64,000 nucleotides of DNA from an uncultured Alphaproteobacteria bacterium (GCA_902584635.1 CACIAQ010000001.1:62001-126000), one strand, 5' to 3'. Numbered from the stretch's first letter, positions 38,836 through 48,699 are shown. Notes: generated by a model from the sequence alone, not told the origin. Numbers and translations are program-made.

Positions 38836-39464
38836 TACTTTTTACCTTCCTCAAATTTTATATTAACTGATGATAGGGACTTAATCACGGCAATCAGCTC
38901 TGCGTCATTCGCAACCCAAGTTGACCTATCATTTGCCAGCATCTTTTCTCCCCGCCACTGCTGGAAAATTTTTACAAAATAGTTTTTAAACCTAACCATC
39001 GAAAATATAGCTATTTCCCCTGTAGATTTATTTTTAATATATTCTGGACAGAATATATTAAAAACTATCTGCTCACTTGTTTCTTTAATGAGGTTGTATT
39101 TTAAACTTTCACGGTAGCAATAATTTAAGTAGACATCTAGTTGAATATCTTTGAAAATCCTAATGGGATCACTTATCCCCTCTTCAATTTGTATGGAAAA
39201 AAAGTTTTTCCATATTGAGGGATCGTCATCATATTTATAAATTTTTATATTTGAGTAAAGCTTACCATCTTCCTTGATGCCGTTTTCTGTTTTTGATACC
39301 ACCTTCTTTTCAAGCGCCCAACCGGGAATTGAAACTTCAACACCAATATTCTTTGACGGGTTCCAAAACGTTAGGTTCTGGGCTTCAATACTTGAATCTA
39401 GTAGCAAAGAAAGCAAAAAAAGTAAGCCTGTTTGCAACAATATAAAAAGAGAAGTTATTCTCAC
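38835..39464 (-). CDS. Secreted protein of unknown function
   Basis: Not recognised. The GTG at 39464 gives a clean signal peptide (RITSLFILLQTGLLFLLSLL, cleavage likely after SIEA, about residue 28) and 209 residues; a TTG at 39524 adds 20 non-signal residues and is less likely. The mature part has WNPSKNIGVEVSIPGW and mixed alpha/beta character with three cysteines. Upstream of the ketopantoate-reductase-like gene; divergent from plcP across 147 bases. Confidence 0.6.
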   Translation of the reverse strand: MRITSLFILLQTGLLFLLSLLLDSSIEAQNLTFWNPSKNIGVEVSIPGWALEKKVVSKTENGIKEDGKLYSNIKIYKYDDDPSIWKNFFSIQIEEGISDPIRIFKDIQLDVYLNYCYRESLKYNLIKETSEQIVFNIFCPEYIKNKSTGEIAIFSMVRFKNYFVKIFQQWRGEKMLANDRSTWVANDAELIAVIKSLSSVNIKFEEGKK

Positions 39465-39577
39465 ATTTTTTCTTTCAAATCCGAGATTTAAAGAATATGG
39501 TATAGCACGATTAATAATTGTCAAAGAAGTCTACTAAAGACTTAGTAAAACATTCGAAATATATTCGCTTCTTTTAA

Positions 39578-39595
39578 TGTCAGTTTAATCAGTGA
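39578..39595 (+). promoter_or_regulatory. Weak Pho-box-like site before plcP
   Basis: TGTCAGT-TTAA-TCAGTGA has the 7-4-7 geometry of a Pho box, but the second half matches poorly. It ends 16 bases before the plcP ATG. The call rests mainly on the known phosphate control of plcP in other marine bacteria. Confidence 0.25.
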
Positions 39596-39611
39596 GCTTT
39601 TTGGGTAAAAA

Positions 39612-40400
39612 ATGAACGATCTTAGTTATACAGCAAAGGTTTTTAAAACGGTATGGGTTTCCGACGTGCATTTGGGAACCAAAGGATCAAGAGCTAAGGA
39701 GTTTTTAGAGTTTCTAAAAACCATAGAATGCGAAAAAATATTTCTGGTAGGAGATATAGTAGACGGGTGGCAACTGTCTAAACGATGGTACTGGCCACAG
39801 ACCCATAATGACGTCGTACAGAAGATTTTGGAGAAGGCAAAGAGAGGTACCGAGATCATATTTATCCCTGGCAATCATGATGAAGTGGCTAGGGACTTTG
39901 TAGGTCTCACACTAGGAGGCATAAAGGTTAAGGATGACGATATACATCATACAGTTGATGGCAAAAAATTCTGGGTCGTCCACGGAGATTTATTTGACAA
40001 TGTTATTCAGCATGCAAGGTGGCTTGCATATGTTGGTGATTGGGCATATGTATTCCTATTGAAAATAAACGCCGTTTTTAATGCTATACGACGACTATTT
40101 AAACTGCCCTATTGGTCGCTTTCTCAATACTTAAAATCAAAAGTGAAGTTAGCTGTCTCATTCATGTCTGCCTTTGAAAAGTCTATAGCAACGGAGACAA
40201 GGCGAAGAGGTTGTGATGGCGTAATTTGTGGCCACATTCATAAAGCGGAGATGAAAATGGTTGAAGATATAATGTACGCTAATGATGGGGACTGGGTTGA
40301 ATCAATGACCGCATTAGTAGAGAATCTCGATGGCAAACTTGAGATAATCGAATGGACTAAAACAAAAGGTAAATTGATGCCTGTTGAAGGCATTAAATAG
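39612..40400 (+). CDS. plcP: Metallophosphoesterase, PlcP-type phospholipase C
   Basis: Calcineurin-like phosphoesterase with SDVHLG (18-23), VGDIVDGWQ (46-54), IPGNHDE (84-90), VHGDLFD and CGHIHK. It resembles UDP-diacylglucosamine hydrolase, but the WYWPQTHNDVVQ segment and the partner glycosyltransferase match PlcP, which strips phosphate head groups from phospholipids under phosphate starvation so that glycolipids can replace them. Overlaps the glycosyltransferase gene; both face the phoB end of the pst cluster. Confidence 0.85.
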   Translation: MNDLSYTAKVFKTVWVSDVHLGTKGSRAKEFLEFLKTIECEKIFLVGDIVDGWQLSKRWYWPQTHNDVVQKILEKAKRGTEIIFIPGNHDEVARDFVGLTLGGIKVKDDDIHHTVDGKKFWVVHGDLFDNVIQHARWLAYVGDWAYVFLLKINAVFNAIRRLFKLPYWSLSQYLKSKVKLAVSFMSAFEKSIATETRRRGCDGVICGHIHKAEMKMVEDIMYANDGDWVESMTALVENLDGKLEIIEWTKTKGKLMPVEGIK

Positions 40401-41400
40401 AACAAATTTGGCAAAAATAGTTATTATGACAGATGCGTGGATACCTCAGGTCAATGGGGTAGTTGTTTGTATCCAGCAAACAGTAAAACACCTTAGAAAG
40501 ATGGGACATGATGTGTTTGTAATTGGACCCGATCGGTTTAAAAATATTCCCTGCCCAACCTATCCAGAAATAAGATTAGCCCTTTTTGTAAGAAAAAAAG
40601 TTTTTGCTATTCTTGATGATTTGAAACCAGATGCACTCCATATTAATACAGAAGGGCCTCTCGGAATAGCTGCTCGTTCGTACGCTCATAAAAAAAAAAT
40701 TTGTTATACAACCGCTTTTCAAACACGCTTTCCAGAGTACATAAAAGCACGAACAGGAATCCCATTGTCCTGGACATACGCTTTTCTGAGATGGTTCCAT
40801 AAAAACTCTGAGAGAGTGCTTGTTCCTTCTAAAACAGTTCAAGAAGATCTCTTCAAATGGAATGTGGGAAAACCTGAGGTATGGTCTTTGGGAGTGGATC
40901 TTTCAACATTTCAACCTAAGAAAAGAACTGCTAGAAAGAAAAAGGTATATGTTTGCACAAGTCGACTAGCGATAGAGAAAAATTTAGATGCGTTCCTAGG
41001 TCTAAAACTCGATGGGGAAAAATGGATGATAGGCAGTGGCCCAGAAGAAAAAAGACTTAGAGAAAAATATCCAGACGTCAAATTCTTTGGAAATAAAAGT
41101 CATGAGGAATTAGCAAAGATTTATCAAGACTGTGATTATTTTGTCTTTCCCTCAAAAACCGATACTTTTGGATTGGTATTGCTCGAAGCAATGGCATGTG
41201 GGCTCCCTGTGGCCGCATATAACGTTTCCGGCCCTAAAGATGTTATTGGCAAATCGAAAGCAGGAATCTTAAGAGAAGATTTGGCTGAAGCAGTGCGAGG
41301 ATTAGAAACACTTAGTGCATCGACTGCGATAAAACATGCAAAGAAATTTTCCTGGGAAAAAGCATCAGAAAAGTTTTTCTCTTACCTACATATAGGATGA
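40384..41400 (+). CDS. Glycosyltransferase, probable Agt (diacylglycerol glycosyltransferase)
   Basis: GT-B fold, family 4 glycosyltransferase. N-terminal IVIMTDAWIPQVNGVV; C-terminal donor-site VFPSKTDTFGLVLLEAMACG with the EX7E motif. Known partner of PlcP: it adds sugar to the diacylglycerol PlcP releases. The start is uncertain: TTG 40384 overlaps plcP, TTG 40408 fits the family N-terminus better, and neither has a clear binding site. Confidence 0.82.
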   Translation: MKALNRTNLAKIVIMTDAWIPQVNGVVVCIQQTVKHLRKMGHDVFVIGPDRFKNIPCPTYPEIRLALFVRKKVFAILDDLKPDALHINTEGPLGIAARSYAHKKKICYTTAFQTRFPEYIKARTGIPLSWTYAFLRWFHKNSERVLVPSKTVQEDLFKWNVGKPEVWSLGVDLSTFQPKKRTARKKKVYVCTSRLAIEKNLDAFLGLKLDGEKWMIGSGPEEKRLREKYPDVKFFGNKSHEELAKIYQDCDYFVFPSKTDTFGLVLLEAMACGLPVAAYNVSGPKDVIGKSKAGILREDLAEAVRGLETLSASTAIKHAKKFSWEKASEKFFSYLHIG

Positions 41401-41424
41401 GAAGTCACTAACTATAGTTCTCAT
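41397..41424. terminator. Possible bidirectional hairpin between the glycosyltransferase gene and phoB
   Basis: ATGAGAA (41397-41403) and TTCTCAT (41418-41424) form a 7-base-pair stem over both stop codons. There is no T-run on either side, so termination strength is doubtful. Confidence 0.25.
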
Positions 41425-42103
41425 TTAGTGAATAACCTGCACTTCTTACAGTTCGTATAGGATCCTTTTTCACTTTACCCCTATTGAGCGCTCTCCGTAA
41501 ACGCCCCACATGGACATCAACAGTTCTTTCCTCAACGTAGATCTGATTGCCCCAGACTTTATCTAACAATTGCTCCCTGTTAAATACTTGTCCTGGCCTC
41601 ATTAGAAAAACTTCAAGTAACTTGAATTCCACAGGCCCTAATTTTATTTCCTTTTTACCTCTAAATACTCTCTTGTTATCACGGTTTAATTCAATGTCAT
41701 GAAAATTTAAGGTGTCTGTAAAACTGTCTTCACTCACGCGTCTGAGAAGAGCTTTCGTTCGGGCAATTAATTCAGAATTTGAAAAGGGCTTGGTTATATA
41801 GTCATCAGCTCCGGTGTCAAAAGCTTTCAATTTATCACTTTCTTCAGTTCGCGCTGTGAGCATTATGACAGGTATTTTTTTTAATTTCTTGCTTGAACGT
41901 ATTTGCCTTAATATTTCCGAACCAGATAGATTTGGGAGCATCCAATCCAAAATGACAAGGTCCGGTGTCTCATGCCTAACTAAGTCAATAGCGCTTTCTC
42001 CATCAGAGCATTTAGTTACCTCGTAGCCTTCCTTAGAAAAATTGTATTCTATAATTTCTTGAATGTCCTTATCATCTTCAACAAGCAAAATTTTTTGTTT
42101 CAT
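41408..42103 (-). CDS. phoB: Phosphate regulon response regulator PhoB
   Basis: OmpR-family regulator activated by PhoR. Receiver domain (1-120) with LVEDDKDIQ, phosphoacceptor in LVILDWMLPN (about 54) and ITKPF; winged-helix domain (about 135-230) ending RTVRSAGYSLN. It is the last gene of the gapdh-arsJ-phoR-pst-phoU-phoB run and the probable activator of the Pho-box sites in this window. Confidence 0.96.
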   Translation of the reverse strand: MKQKILLVEDDKDIQEIIEYNFSKEGYEVTKCSDGESAIDLVRHETPDLVILDWMLPNLSGSEILRQIRSSKKLKKIPVIMLTARTEESDKLKAFDTGADDYITKPFSNSELIARTKALLRRVSEDSFTDTLNFHDIELNRDNKRVFRGKKEIKLGPVEFKLLEVFLMRPGQVFNREQLLDKVWGNQIYVEERTVDVHVGRLRRALNRGKVKKDPIRTVRSAGYSLNENYS

Positions 42104-42116
42104 TATTAAAAAACCT

Positions 42117-42800
42117 CTATACGGGTAGGTTAACTTTTGGTCTTATTGCCACTAAATTCTCACCTGTTATTGCAAAGTGTGTCATTTCTCCAATATGAGT
42201 AGTATGATCTCCAATACGTTCATAATTTTTTGCTATAATCATGAGGTGGGAACCAGAGGCCACTCGTTTCTTCTTTTTTAAATATACGAGAAGATTTTCA
42301 AAGAGATCGGTATACATTTGATCAATTTTGTAATCATTTTTCCATACTTTTGTAGCTAACTTAATATCTTGATTGGTATATGAATTGATAGATCGAGTAA
42401 GCTGTTTTTTTACTTTTTCACCTAGCTCGAATATTTGTCTTCTTATGTCTATCTGGTATTCATCGGTTAGAAGTTGGGTGCGCTTTGCTATGTTTTTGCA
42501 AAGATCACCGACCCTTTCAAAGGCTCCAGAAATCTTGATAGCAGAAAATAAAACCCGTAAATCATCGGCAACAGGTTGTCGCAAAGCAATTGCTTTTATC
42601 ACGGACTCGTTGATTTCGTTTTCTAGATAATCAAGTTTCTCGTCTAAAATAACAGCCTTTTCAGCAAGTTGAACGTTATTATCCCTTATCGACAGATTCG
42701 TGTTATTCATAATCTGCTCACACAAGCCACCCATCTCCACGATTTTACTGTTAATATAAATGAGGTCTTCGTTATATGCTGATGAAATATGTAAAGTCAT
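42117..42800 (-). CDS. phoU: Phosphate signalling protein PhoU
   Basis: Two three-helix bundles that link PstB status to PhoR. Conserved metal-cluster regions: ALRQPVADDLRVLFSAIKIS (about 72) and the repeat-half YERIGDHTTHIGEM (about 192). Length of 227 residues is normal. Lies between pstB and phoB. Confidence 0.95.
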   Translation of the reverse strand: MTLHISSAYNEDLIYINSKIVEMGGLCEQIMNNTNLSIRDNNVQLAEKAVILDEKLDYLENEINESVIKAIALRQPVADDLRVLFSAIKISGAFERVGDLCKNIAKRTQLLTDEYQIDIRRQIFELGEKVKKQLTRSINSYTNQDIKLATKVWKNDYKIDQMYTDLFENLLVYLKKKKRVASGSHLMIIAKNYERIGDHTTHIGEMTHFAITGENLVAIRPKVNLPV

Positions 42801-42812
42801 TCTATTTCCTTA

Positions 42813-43571
42813 TCATCCAAATCGCCCGGTAATGTAGTCCTGTGTTTTTTGATTCTCGGGTTGAGTAAAAATTTTATCTGTGTCGTTATATTCAATTAAG
42901 TCTCCTAAATGAAAAAAGGCCGTTTTCTTTGATACACGTGCCGCTTGCTGCATTGAATGGGTTACAATAATAATGGTATAAGACTCAGATAGTTCATTCA
43001 TAAGTTCTTCGATTTTTGCAGTGGCGATCGGATCAAGTGCAGAACAGGGTTCATCCATTAGAATAACTTCAGGGCTAACGGCAATGGCTCTGGCAATACA
43101 TATTCTCTGTTGCTGACCCCCTGAAAGCCCCGTTGCTTGATCATTTAACCGATCTTTGACTTCATCCATAAGTCCTGCTTTTTCCAAACTATTGTGGACT
43201 ATATCTTTCAACTCGCTGTCATTACTAGCCAAGCCATGAATTCTTGGGCCATAGGCAATGTTGTCAAAAATAGATTTCGGAAACGGATTTGCCTTTTGAA
43301 AAACCATTCCAACGCGTGCTCTGAGTTCGACAGGATCTATGTCTGGCCCATAAATATCTTGTTCATCAAGATGTATACTCCCTTTTATTGAGCAATTCTC
43401 TATGACATCATTCATTCTATTTAGACAACGCAAAAAAGTTGATTTTCCACACCCAGAGGGACCAATAAGCGCCGTAATTATATTTTTTTCTATATCAAGG
43501 CTTATATCTCTTATCGCTTTTTTGTCACCGTAAGAAACCTCAACTTTTTTTGTTCTAAATTTGCTAGTCAT
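42813..43571 (-). CDS. pstB: Phosphate ABC transporter ATPase PstB
   Basis: ABC ATPase with Walker [15 protein letters not shown] (about 36), signature [14 protein letters not shown], Walker [14 protein letters not shown] and the H-loop TH. PstB-specific features include [18 protein letters not shown]. 252 residues. Four bases separate it from pstA. Confidence 0.97.
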   Translation of the reverse strand: MTSKFRTKKVEVSYGDKKAIRDISLDIEKNIITALIGPSGCGKSTFLRCLNRMNDVIENCSIKGSIHLDEQDIYGPDIDPVELRARVGMVFQKANPFPKSIFDNIAYGPRIHGLASNDSELKDIVHNSLEKAGLMDEVKDRLNDQATGLSGGQQQRICIARAIAVSPEVILMDEPCSALDPIATAKIEELMNELSESYTIIIVTHSMQQAARVSKKTAFFHLGDLIEYNDTDKIFTQPENQKTQDYITGRFG

Positions 43572-43575
43572 TATT

Positions 43576-44841
43576 TCACCATTTCTTCTCGAATTTTTTC
43601 CTCAATACAACGGCTAAGAGATTCATTGAGATTAAAAACGCCACTAAGAATAGTATAGCTAAAGAACTCCTTTCATAAAACGCTCTTTCTGCGCTGTCAG
43701 ACCACATATATATTTGAACTGGCATGGCTGTGGCACTAGAGGTAAAGGTTGTTGGAATATCAATTATAAAGGCCACCATCCCAATCATTAAAAGAGGTGC
43801 TGTCTCGCCCAATGCTTGAGCCATACCTATAATTGTGCCCGTTAAAATGCCAGGGGTTGCTAGGGGTAATACATGATGTAGTGCTGCCTGCATTTTTGAA
43901 GCGCCCAGCCCCAAAGCAGCCTCTCGTATAGATGGAGGAATAGAGCGTATAGATGCTCTTGAGGCTATAATTATCGTAGGTAACGTCATCAAACCTAACA
44001 CAAGTCCACCGACAAGAGGTGCTGATCTAGGAAGACCAAACGTAGATAGAAAAACTGATAAACCAAGCAATCCAAATACTATAGATGGGACTGCCGCTAA
44101 GTTGTTAACATTTACTTCAATAAAGTCTGTTATCTTTCCAGGTTTTGCAAAATACTCGAGGTATATCGCGGCCATAACAGCCAGTGGAAGTGCAAACATT
44201 ATCGTGACGAAAAGGGTTAAAGCTGAACCAATAACCGATCCGAGAATTCCAGCGCTCTCAGGCTCTCTGGAGTCAGCAGATGTGAAAAATGTTTTGTTGA
44301 ATTTAAGTTTTGCAATATCTCTCTCCACCAAGCTATTTACCCATGCTATTTGCTTATTATTAATCCTTCTATCTTCCTCTGGAATATCAATGCTTAATCT
44401 ACCTTTTAAATACTGATCTGCGTCATCAGATAAATGAAGCCAAACTGAAAAAGTATGAGAGCCACTACCAAGGGCTTTCTTTTTGACAAATTCCTTTAGA
44501 TCATAGCCAGCATTAGCAGAGATAATTGCAAACAATTCTTTTTTTTCATCTCTCTCTTTTACCTCTGGAAAAAATTCTCTTAATGCGCTTTGCACTAAAC
44601 CATCCCAGTTAAAAAGATTCATCTTATTGTTGTCAGGAGCCCCACTGTCATCAACGAACTTTTCTGTGTTTACAGATATATCTAACTTAAAGTAGGCTTG
44701 CTGAAGTGCGCTATACCCATTAAGCCCTATCGATATAAGTAGCGTTGCAAGCATAATAAGAGCAAAACAAATGGATGAAATACCATAGATCTTTAATCTG
44801 GTTTCACGGGCTCTTCTTGATTGTATACTTTTTCTAATCAT
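43576..44841 (-). CDS. pstA: Phosphate ABC transporter permease PstA
   Basis: 421 residues. Membrane permease with an N-terminal membrane helix (about 24-44), a long periplasmic insert (45-195), and the C-terminal permease core with [20 protein letters not shown] (about 308) that contacts PstB. The large insert is normal for this lineage's PstA. Overlaps pstC by eight bases. Confidence 0.94.
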   Translation of the reverse strand: MIRKSIQSRRARETRLKIYGISSICFALIMLATLLISIGLNGYSALQQAYFKLDISVNTEKFVDDSGAPDNNKMNLFNWDGLVQSALREFFPEVKERDEKKELFAIISANAGYDLKEFVKKKALGSGSHTFSVWLHLSDDADQYLKGRLSIDIPEEDRRINNKQIAWVNSLVERDIAKLKFNKTFFTSADSREPESAGILGSVIGSALTLFVTIMFALPLAVMAAIYLEYFAKPGKITDFIEVNVNNLAAVPSIVFGLLGLSVFLSTFGLPRSAPLVGGLVLGLMTLPTIIIASRASIRSIPPSIREAALGLGASKMQAALHHVLPLATPGILTGTIIGMAQALGETAPLLMIGMVAFIIDIPTTFTSSATAMPVQIYMWSDSAERAFYERSSLAILFLVAFLISMNLLAVVLRKKFEKKW

Positions 44842-46252
44842 ATCTTTCAGCTAACCTCCGTGATATAGAAAGAGCAAAAATATTGAGTAACAGGGTAAAG
44901 AAGAAAAGTGCTAGCCCTAGGCCAAAGGCTGACAAGGTTTTAATATCATCAAACTCTGTATCTCCAGTAAGGAGTGAAACAATTTGAACTGTGACGGTGG
45001 TTACGGACTCTAATGGATTGACTGTCAAATTTGCGCTTAATCCCGCGGCCATTACAACAATCATTGTCTCTCCGATAGCACGACTAACGGCCAAGAGAAC
45101 CGCGCCGACCAAACCAGGAATAGCAGCGGGCAGTATAACGATGTAAATTGTTTCAGCTTTTGTGGCACCAAGTCCCATTGAACCGTCTCGCAAGCTTTGC
45201 GGAACAGCTCTAATAACGTCGTCGGATAAAGAGGAAATAAACGGAATAATCATTATACCCATTACAGCACCAGCTGCTATAGCTGATTCAGATGAAACAT
45301 CTAAACCCAGTGAAAAACCAATTTCCCGGAAAAATGGAGCGGCAGTCAAAGCAGCAAAATATCCATACACAACAGTTGGAATACCAGCTAAAATTTCCAA
45401 AGTTGGTTTTACGAAATCTCGAATTTTAGGCGTAGCAAACTCCGCAAGATATATTGCAGAGAGAAGGCCAATTGGGATAGCCACACACATTGCTATGAAA
45501 GAAATTAGTAATGTACCTAATAGCACAGGTATCATGCCAAATGAACCTTCAGCAGCCACTTGATCTGTTCTTATAGCGACATTTGGAGCCCAATGAAGTC
45601 CGAATATAAAATCAAAAAAATTATATAAATTAAAAAATCTCAACGCTTCAAAAAATAGACTCAATATAATGGCTACCGTTGTAAAAATAGCAATAACTGC
45701 TGAAGCGAAGAAAATATTAACTATAAATTTTTCAACCTGTTCCCTTGCGTTTGAGCCAGGTTTCTGTCTATAGGAAATAATCATTCCCAATAACGCAGCG
45801 CATAAAATAACCACTAATCCACGATAAAAGTGCAGTTGCTCGAAAGCTATTTTATAGTCCTTTGCGAGCATTATTATATTCTCTTCACCAGTGGAAATTT
45901 TTCCATTTGAGACATTAATAACTTTTGCCAAGATAAGACTTACAAAAGATTCATTAAATGTGGGATTTAATTCTTGAATTTTATTATAGAAAATTTGATC
46001 TATATAGTTTGGCCCACCGATTGTTAGAACCAATAATATTAGGAAAGAGGGTATGAAAGCCCAGAGGAAGGATTGTTGTCCATAGTGAGACGGAAGTGCT
46101 TTTGTACGATCGCTAAATAATGCAGCTTTTCTAACTATACCGCTTTTTGCGTGATAATAAAAATATACAGATAACCCCAGAAGCACAAAAAAAACGAAAC
46201 TTAGAGGAAGGGTCATTGAAGTGAAAATCCTGTCTGGAGATTGACGTGCCAT
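44834..46252 (-). CDS. pstC: Phosphate ABC transporter permease PstC
   Basis: 472 residues, with an extended N-terminal membrane region (helices at about 13-28 and 60-78) before the classical permease domain carrying DGSMGLGATKAETIYIVILP (about 358). The ATG lies in the right arm of a perfect 10-base-pair inverted repeat (46249-46280), which may limit its translation relative to pstS. Confidence 0.94.
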   Translation of the reverse strand: MARQSPDRIFTSMTLPLSFVFFVLLGLSVYFYYHAKSGIVRKAALFSDRTKALPSHYGQQSFLWAFIPSFLILLVLTIGGPNYIDQIFYNKIQELNPTFNESFVSLILAKVINVSNGKISTGEENIIMLAKDYKIAFEQLHFYRGLVVILCAALLGMIISYRQKPGSNAREQVEKFIVNIFFASAVIAIFTTVAIILSLFFEALRFFNLYNFFDFIFGLHWAPNVAIRTDQVAAEGSFGMIPVLLGTLLISFIAMCVAIPIGLLSAIYLAEFATPKIRDFVKPTLEILAGIPTVVYGYFAALTAAPFFREIGFSLGLDVSSESAIAAGAVMGIMIIPFISSLSDDVIRAVPQSLRDGSMGLGATKAETIYIVILPAAIPGLVGAVLLAVSRAIGETMIVVMAAGLSANLTVNPLESVTTVTVQIVSLLTGDTEFDDIKTLSAFGLGLALFFFTLLLNIFALSISRRLAERYD

Positions 46253-46280
46253 AAAGCCAATATGTTAATCGGCTTTATGG
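46249..46280 (-). promoter_or_regulatory. Hairpin over the pstC start codon
   Basis: CCATAAAGCC and GGCTTTATGG form a perfect 10-base-pair stem with a 12-base loop. On the coding (minus) strand the right arm holds the pstC ATG (46252-46250). No T-run follows, so it is unlikely to be a terminator. It could protect the pstS 3' end or lower pstC translation. Confidence 0.6.
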
Positions 46281-46301
46281 TCTAAGTAAATTGTTAAAAA
46301 A

Positions 46302-47267
46302 CTATGGCTTTGGAATAAGGCCAGCAGCTTCTAAGGGGCTACCGCTCACTGCTAAGCTCATAAAATAGTCAGAAAACTCTTGAAGTCCTGGAACTACCCC
46401 AACGTGTTCTTTTTTAACATAAAAGAATAGTGGCCGAGAAACTTTGTACGAACTATCAGCAATTGTACCCATTGATGGAGCTACACCGTTTATGACAGAA
46501 CCCTGAACCTTATCTTTATTTTGGTCAAGAAATGAATATCCGAAAATACCAAATCGATCCTGATTTGCAGCAAGCTTTTCTATAATCAGGTTGTCATTTT
46601 CTCCTGCCTCGGTAACAGCACCGTCTTCTCTTAGTGCAGAACAAAGGGCCTTGTACCCGTCATCACCTTTTTTAGGCATTTTATAAACCTTCTTGCAAGT
46701 ATCGTGCATGACCAACTCTACGAAAGCATCTCGTGTGCCGGAAGATGGTGGAGGAGCCAAAACATCTATTTTAACACTCGGCAAGGACGGATTAATGTCG
46801 CTCCATCTCTTATAGCCATTGTCTACCATTTTCCCGTTAGACATTATTTTAGCTGACACAGCTTTGAAAATCTCTTCCTTAGTTAAAGAAAACTTCTGTG
46901 CTTTATTGCTGTTTGAGAAAGTTATTCCATCAAAGCCGATCATATACTCAACCGGCGTAATACCGTTTGCAGTACAAGTCTCTTTTTCGCTTGATTTCAT
47001 TGCCCTACTTGCATTGGTTACGTCTGGATGATCAAGACCGATACCTGCACAAAATAGTTTCGCGCCCCCACCGGTACCCGTTGATTCTATAACTGGGGCT
47101 TTAAAGTCAGTGTTTTTCGCAAAACGCTCTGCAACGATGGTTGAAAATGGGAATACAGTTGAGGATCCAACGATCGATATTTGATCGCCTTCCCTAGCCA
47201 TCAGCGAGCCAGTGCTTAAGACTGCCCCCACAACTGCAGCAGTAAAAACTTTTAAAATATTGTTCAT
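46302..47267 (-). CDS. pstS: Phosphate-binding periplasmic protein PstS
   Basis: 321-residue binding protein with a signal peptide (cleavage likely after LMA, residue 23) and the phosphate-site IVGSSTVFPFSTIVAERF, STGTGGGAKLF and PSSGTRDAF. ATG 47267 is chosen: AAGGAG is ten bases upstream, whereas the alternative TTG 47276 touches that site. Between phoR and pstS are 139 bases that likely hold an extra promoter. Confidence 0.96.
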   Translation of the reverse strand: MNNILKVFTAAVVGAVLSTGSLMAREGDQISIVGSSTVFPFSTIVAERFAKNTDFKAPVIESTGTGGGAKLFCAGIGLDHPDVTNASRAMKSSEKETCTANGITPVEYMIGFDGITFSNSNKAQKFSLTKEEIFKAVSAKIMSNGKMVDNGYKRWSDINPSLPSVKIDVLAPPPSSGTRDAFVELVMHDTCKKVYKMPKKGDDGYKALCSALREDGAVTEAGENDNLIIEKLAANQDRFGIFGYSFLDQNKDKVQGSVINGVAPSMGTIADSSYKVSRPLFFYVKKEHVGVVPGLQEFSDYFMSLAVSGSPLEAAGLIPKP

Positions 47268-47314
47268 TATTGACAACTCCTTTGTTAACTCAAAAGTCTA
47301 ATTGAGTGGAACAA

Positions 47315-47344
47315 TGTCACTAGATCCTCACTTAAATATGTCAA
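47315..47344 (-). promoter_or_regulatory. Putative pstS promoter region
   Basis: On the minus strand TTGACA (47344-47339) is a perfect -35, but no good -10 is seen 17 bases on (weak TAGTGA). On the plus strand TGTCACT-AGAT-CCTCACT (47315-47332) has Pho-box geometry but points away from pstS. Evidence is mixed; a Pho site facing the gene was not found here. Confidence 0.3.
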
Positions 47345-47406
47345 AAATATTAAAATTTTATGAATAAATAAGATATTGAAAAAATTAATTTTTTTAAATT
47401 TTTAAT

Positions 47407-48699
47407 TCATTTTATTTTTTTCTGTTTACCCAAATTCCCTTTTGGTAGCCAAGCAGTAAATTGACTGCCTTTGTCAAGTTTGGAGTCAATCTGGAGTTTT
47501 CCGCGGTGTCTGATTAAAATATGCTTCACTATTGCCAATCCTAAACCAGTACCCTCTTTTTCAGCTTCAGAATTTGTGTTAGCTCTATAAAATCTCTCCG
47601 TAAGTCTAGGTAAATGTTCCGCAGAAATTCCACGCCCGTTATCCTCAATCACTATTCCAACCATACCTTTGTGTTTTTCTTTGGACAGAAAAATTTTTAC
47701 TTCACATTCAGATCCTGAGTATTTAATAGCATTCTCTATTAAGTTTGAGAATAGTTGTCGCAATTGATCAACCTCCCCCATTATTGGCATCATTTTTTTA
47801 GAAATATTATTAACTAGTTTAACATTATTGTCTTGTGCGTATTGTTGTAAGCTCTGCGTTAAATCACTGATAAGTTCACTTAATGAGCAGACAGACGTAA
47901 TGGGTTTAGTCTCTAGTATTTCCAATTTGGAAAGAGACATCAAATCTTTAATTAAAAGTTCCATTTTACCAGCCTGTTTGGCCATAAGATTTAAGAAAAG
48001 ATCCTTTGCCTTCGGATCATTTTTTGCGGGCCCTTGCAATGTTTCGATAAAGCCTGTGATCGACGCTAATGGAGTTCTAAGCTCATGACTAGCGTTTGCA
48101 ACGAAATCCGTCCGCATTTTTTCGGCTCTTATATGAGTTGAGTCATCTGTTAGTTGGATAAAAATGTCATTGAAATTGTTTGATATTTTATTTGATGATA
48201 TGAAAAAAATATTTGCACTAAATTGACGAAATTGTGGACTTTGAACTTCAAAAGACAGCTTTACCTGCTTATCTTTTTTTATTGCATTCTCAACAGCAGC
48301 TAAAAAAATTGGCGACCTGAAAACGTTCGAAATATGGGAGCCAGCATGAAAATCAGGGACTATTCCTTTAGCCTCTGAATTTATGAATGTTATTCTACCA
48401 TTTCTGTCGATCAAAATATAGGGTGAAGGAAGAATGTTCAATAATCCTTTAATTACCCTGTAAGTGATCTTGGCATTATACGTATCTTGAATCTCTTCCT
48501 TGATAGCTTCCTGTTTCAATGCGTTAACATGGTGCTTTTCGCCTATTTGGCTAGACTTTAAATACATAAAAAATATTATCGAGCACATGAGAACAGTTGC
48601 AGGGAAAACCCAGATTGGATATCCTAAGCTCGCAAAAACCATTGTTAAACCAATTAGAATAGTAGAAAAAATGATATAATCTTTACGATTGTCTTTCAT
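47407..48699 (-). CDS. phoR: Phosphate regulon sensor kinase PhoR
   Basis: 430 residues: two N-terminal membrane helices (about 9-27 and 29-46), a PAS-like region (ILPSPYILIDRNGRITF, about 90-105), the histidine box FVANASHELRTPLASITGF (about 200-218), and a HATPase domain with NLIENAIKYSG, EDNGRGIS and GTGLGLAIVKHIL. Located between arsJ and pstS, an uncommon place because phoR usually sits beside phoB. Confidence 0.94.
   Translation of the reverse strand: MKDNRKDYIIFSTILIGLTMVFASLGYPIWVFPATVLMCSIIFFMYLKSSQIGEKHHVNALKQEAIKEEIQDTYNAKITYRVIKGLLNILPSPYILIDRNGRITFINSEAKGIVPDFHAGSHISNVFRSPIFLAAVENAIKKDKQVKLSFEVQSPQFRQFSANIFFISSNKISNNFNDIFIQLTDDSTHIRAEKMRTDFVANASHELRTPLASITGFIETLQGPAKNDPKAKDLFLNLMAKQAGKMELLIKDLMSLSKLEILETKPITSVCSLSELISDLTQSLQQYAQDNNVKLVNNISKKMMPIMGEVDQLRQLFSNLIENAIKYSGSECEVKIFLSKEKHKGMVGIVIEDNGRGISAEHLPRLTERFYRANTNSEAEKEGTGLGLAIVKHILIRHRGKLQIDSKLDKGSQFTAWLPKGNLGKQKKIK

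Noticed and set aside
47315..47332. Pho box for pstS (TGTCACT-AGAT-CCTCACT)
   Set aside because: It points away from pstS and its second half matches poorly. Kept only as a note in the pstS promoter entry.
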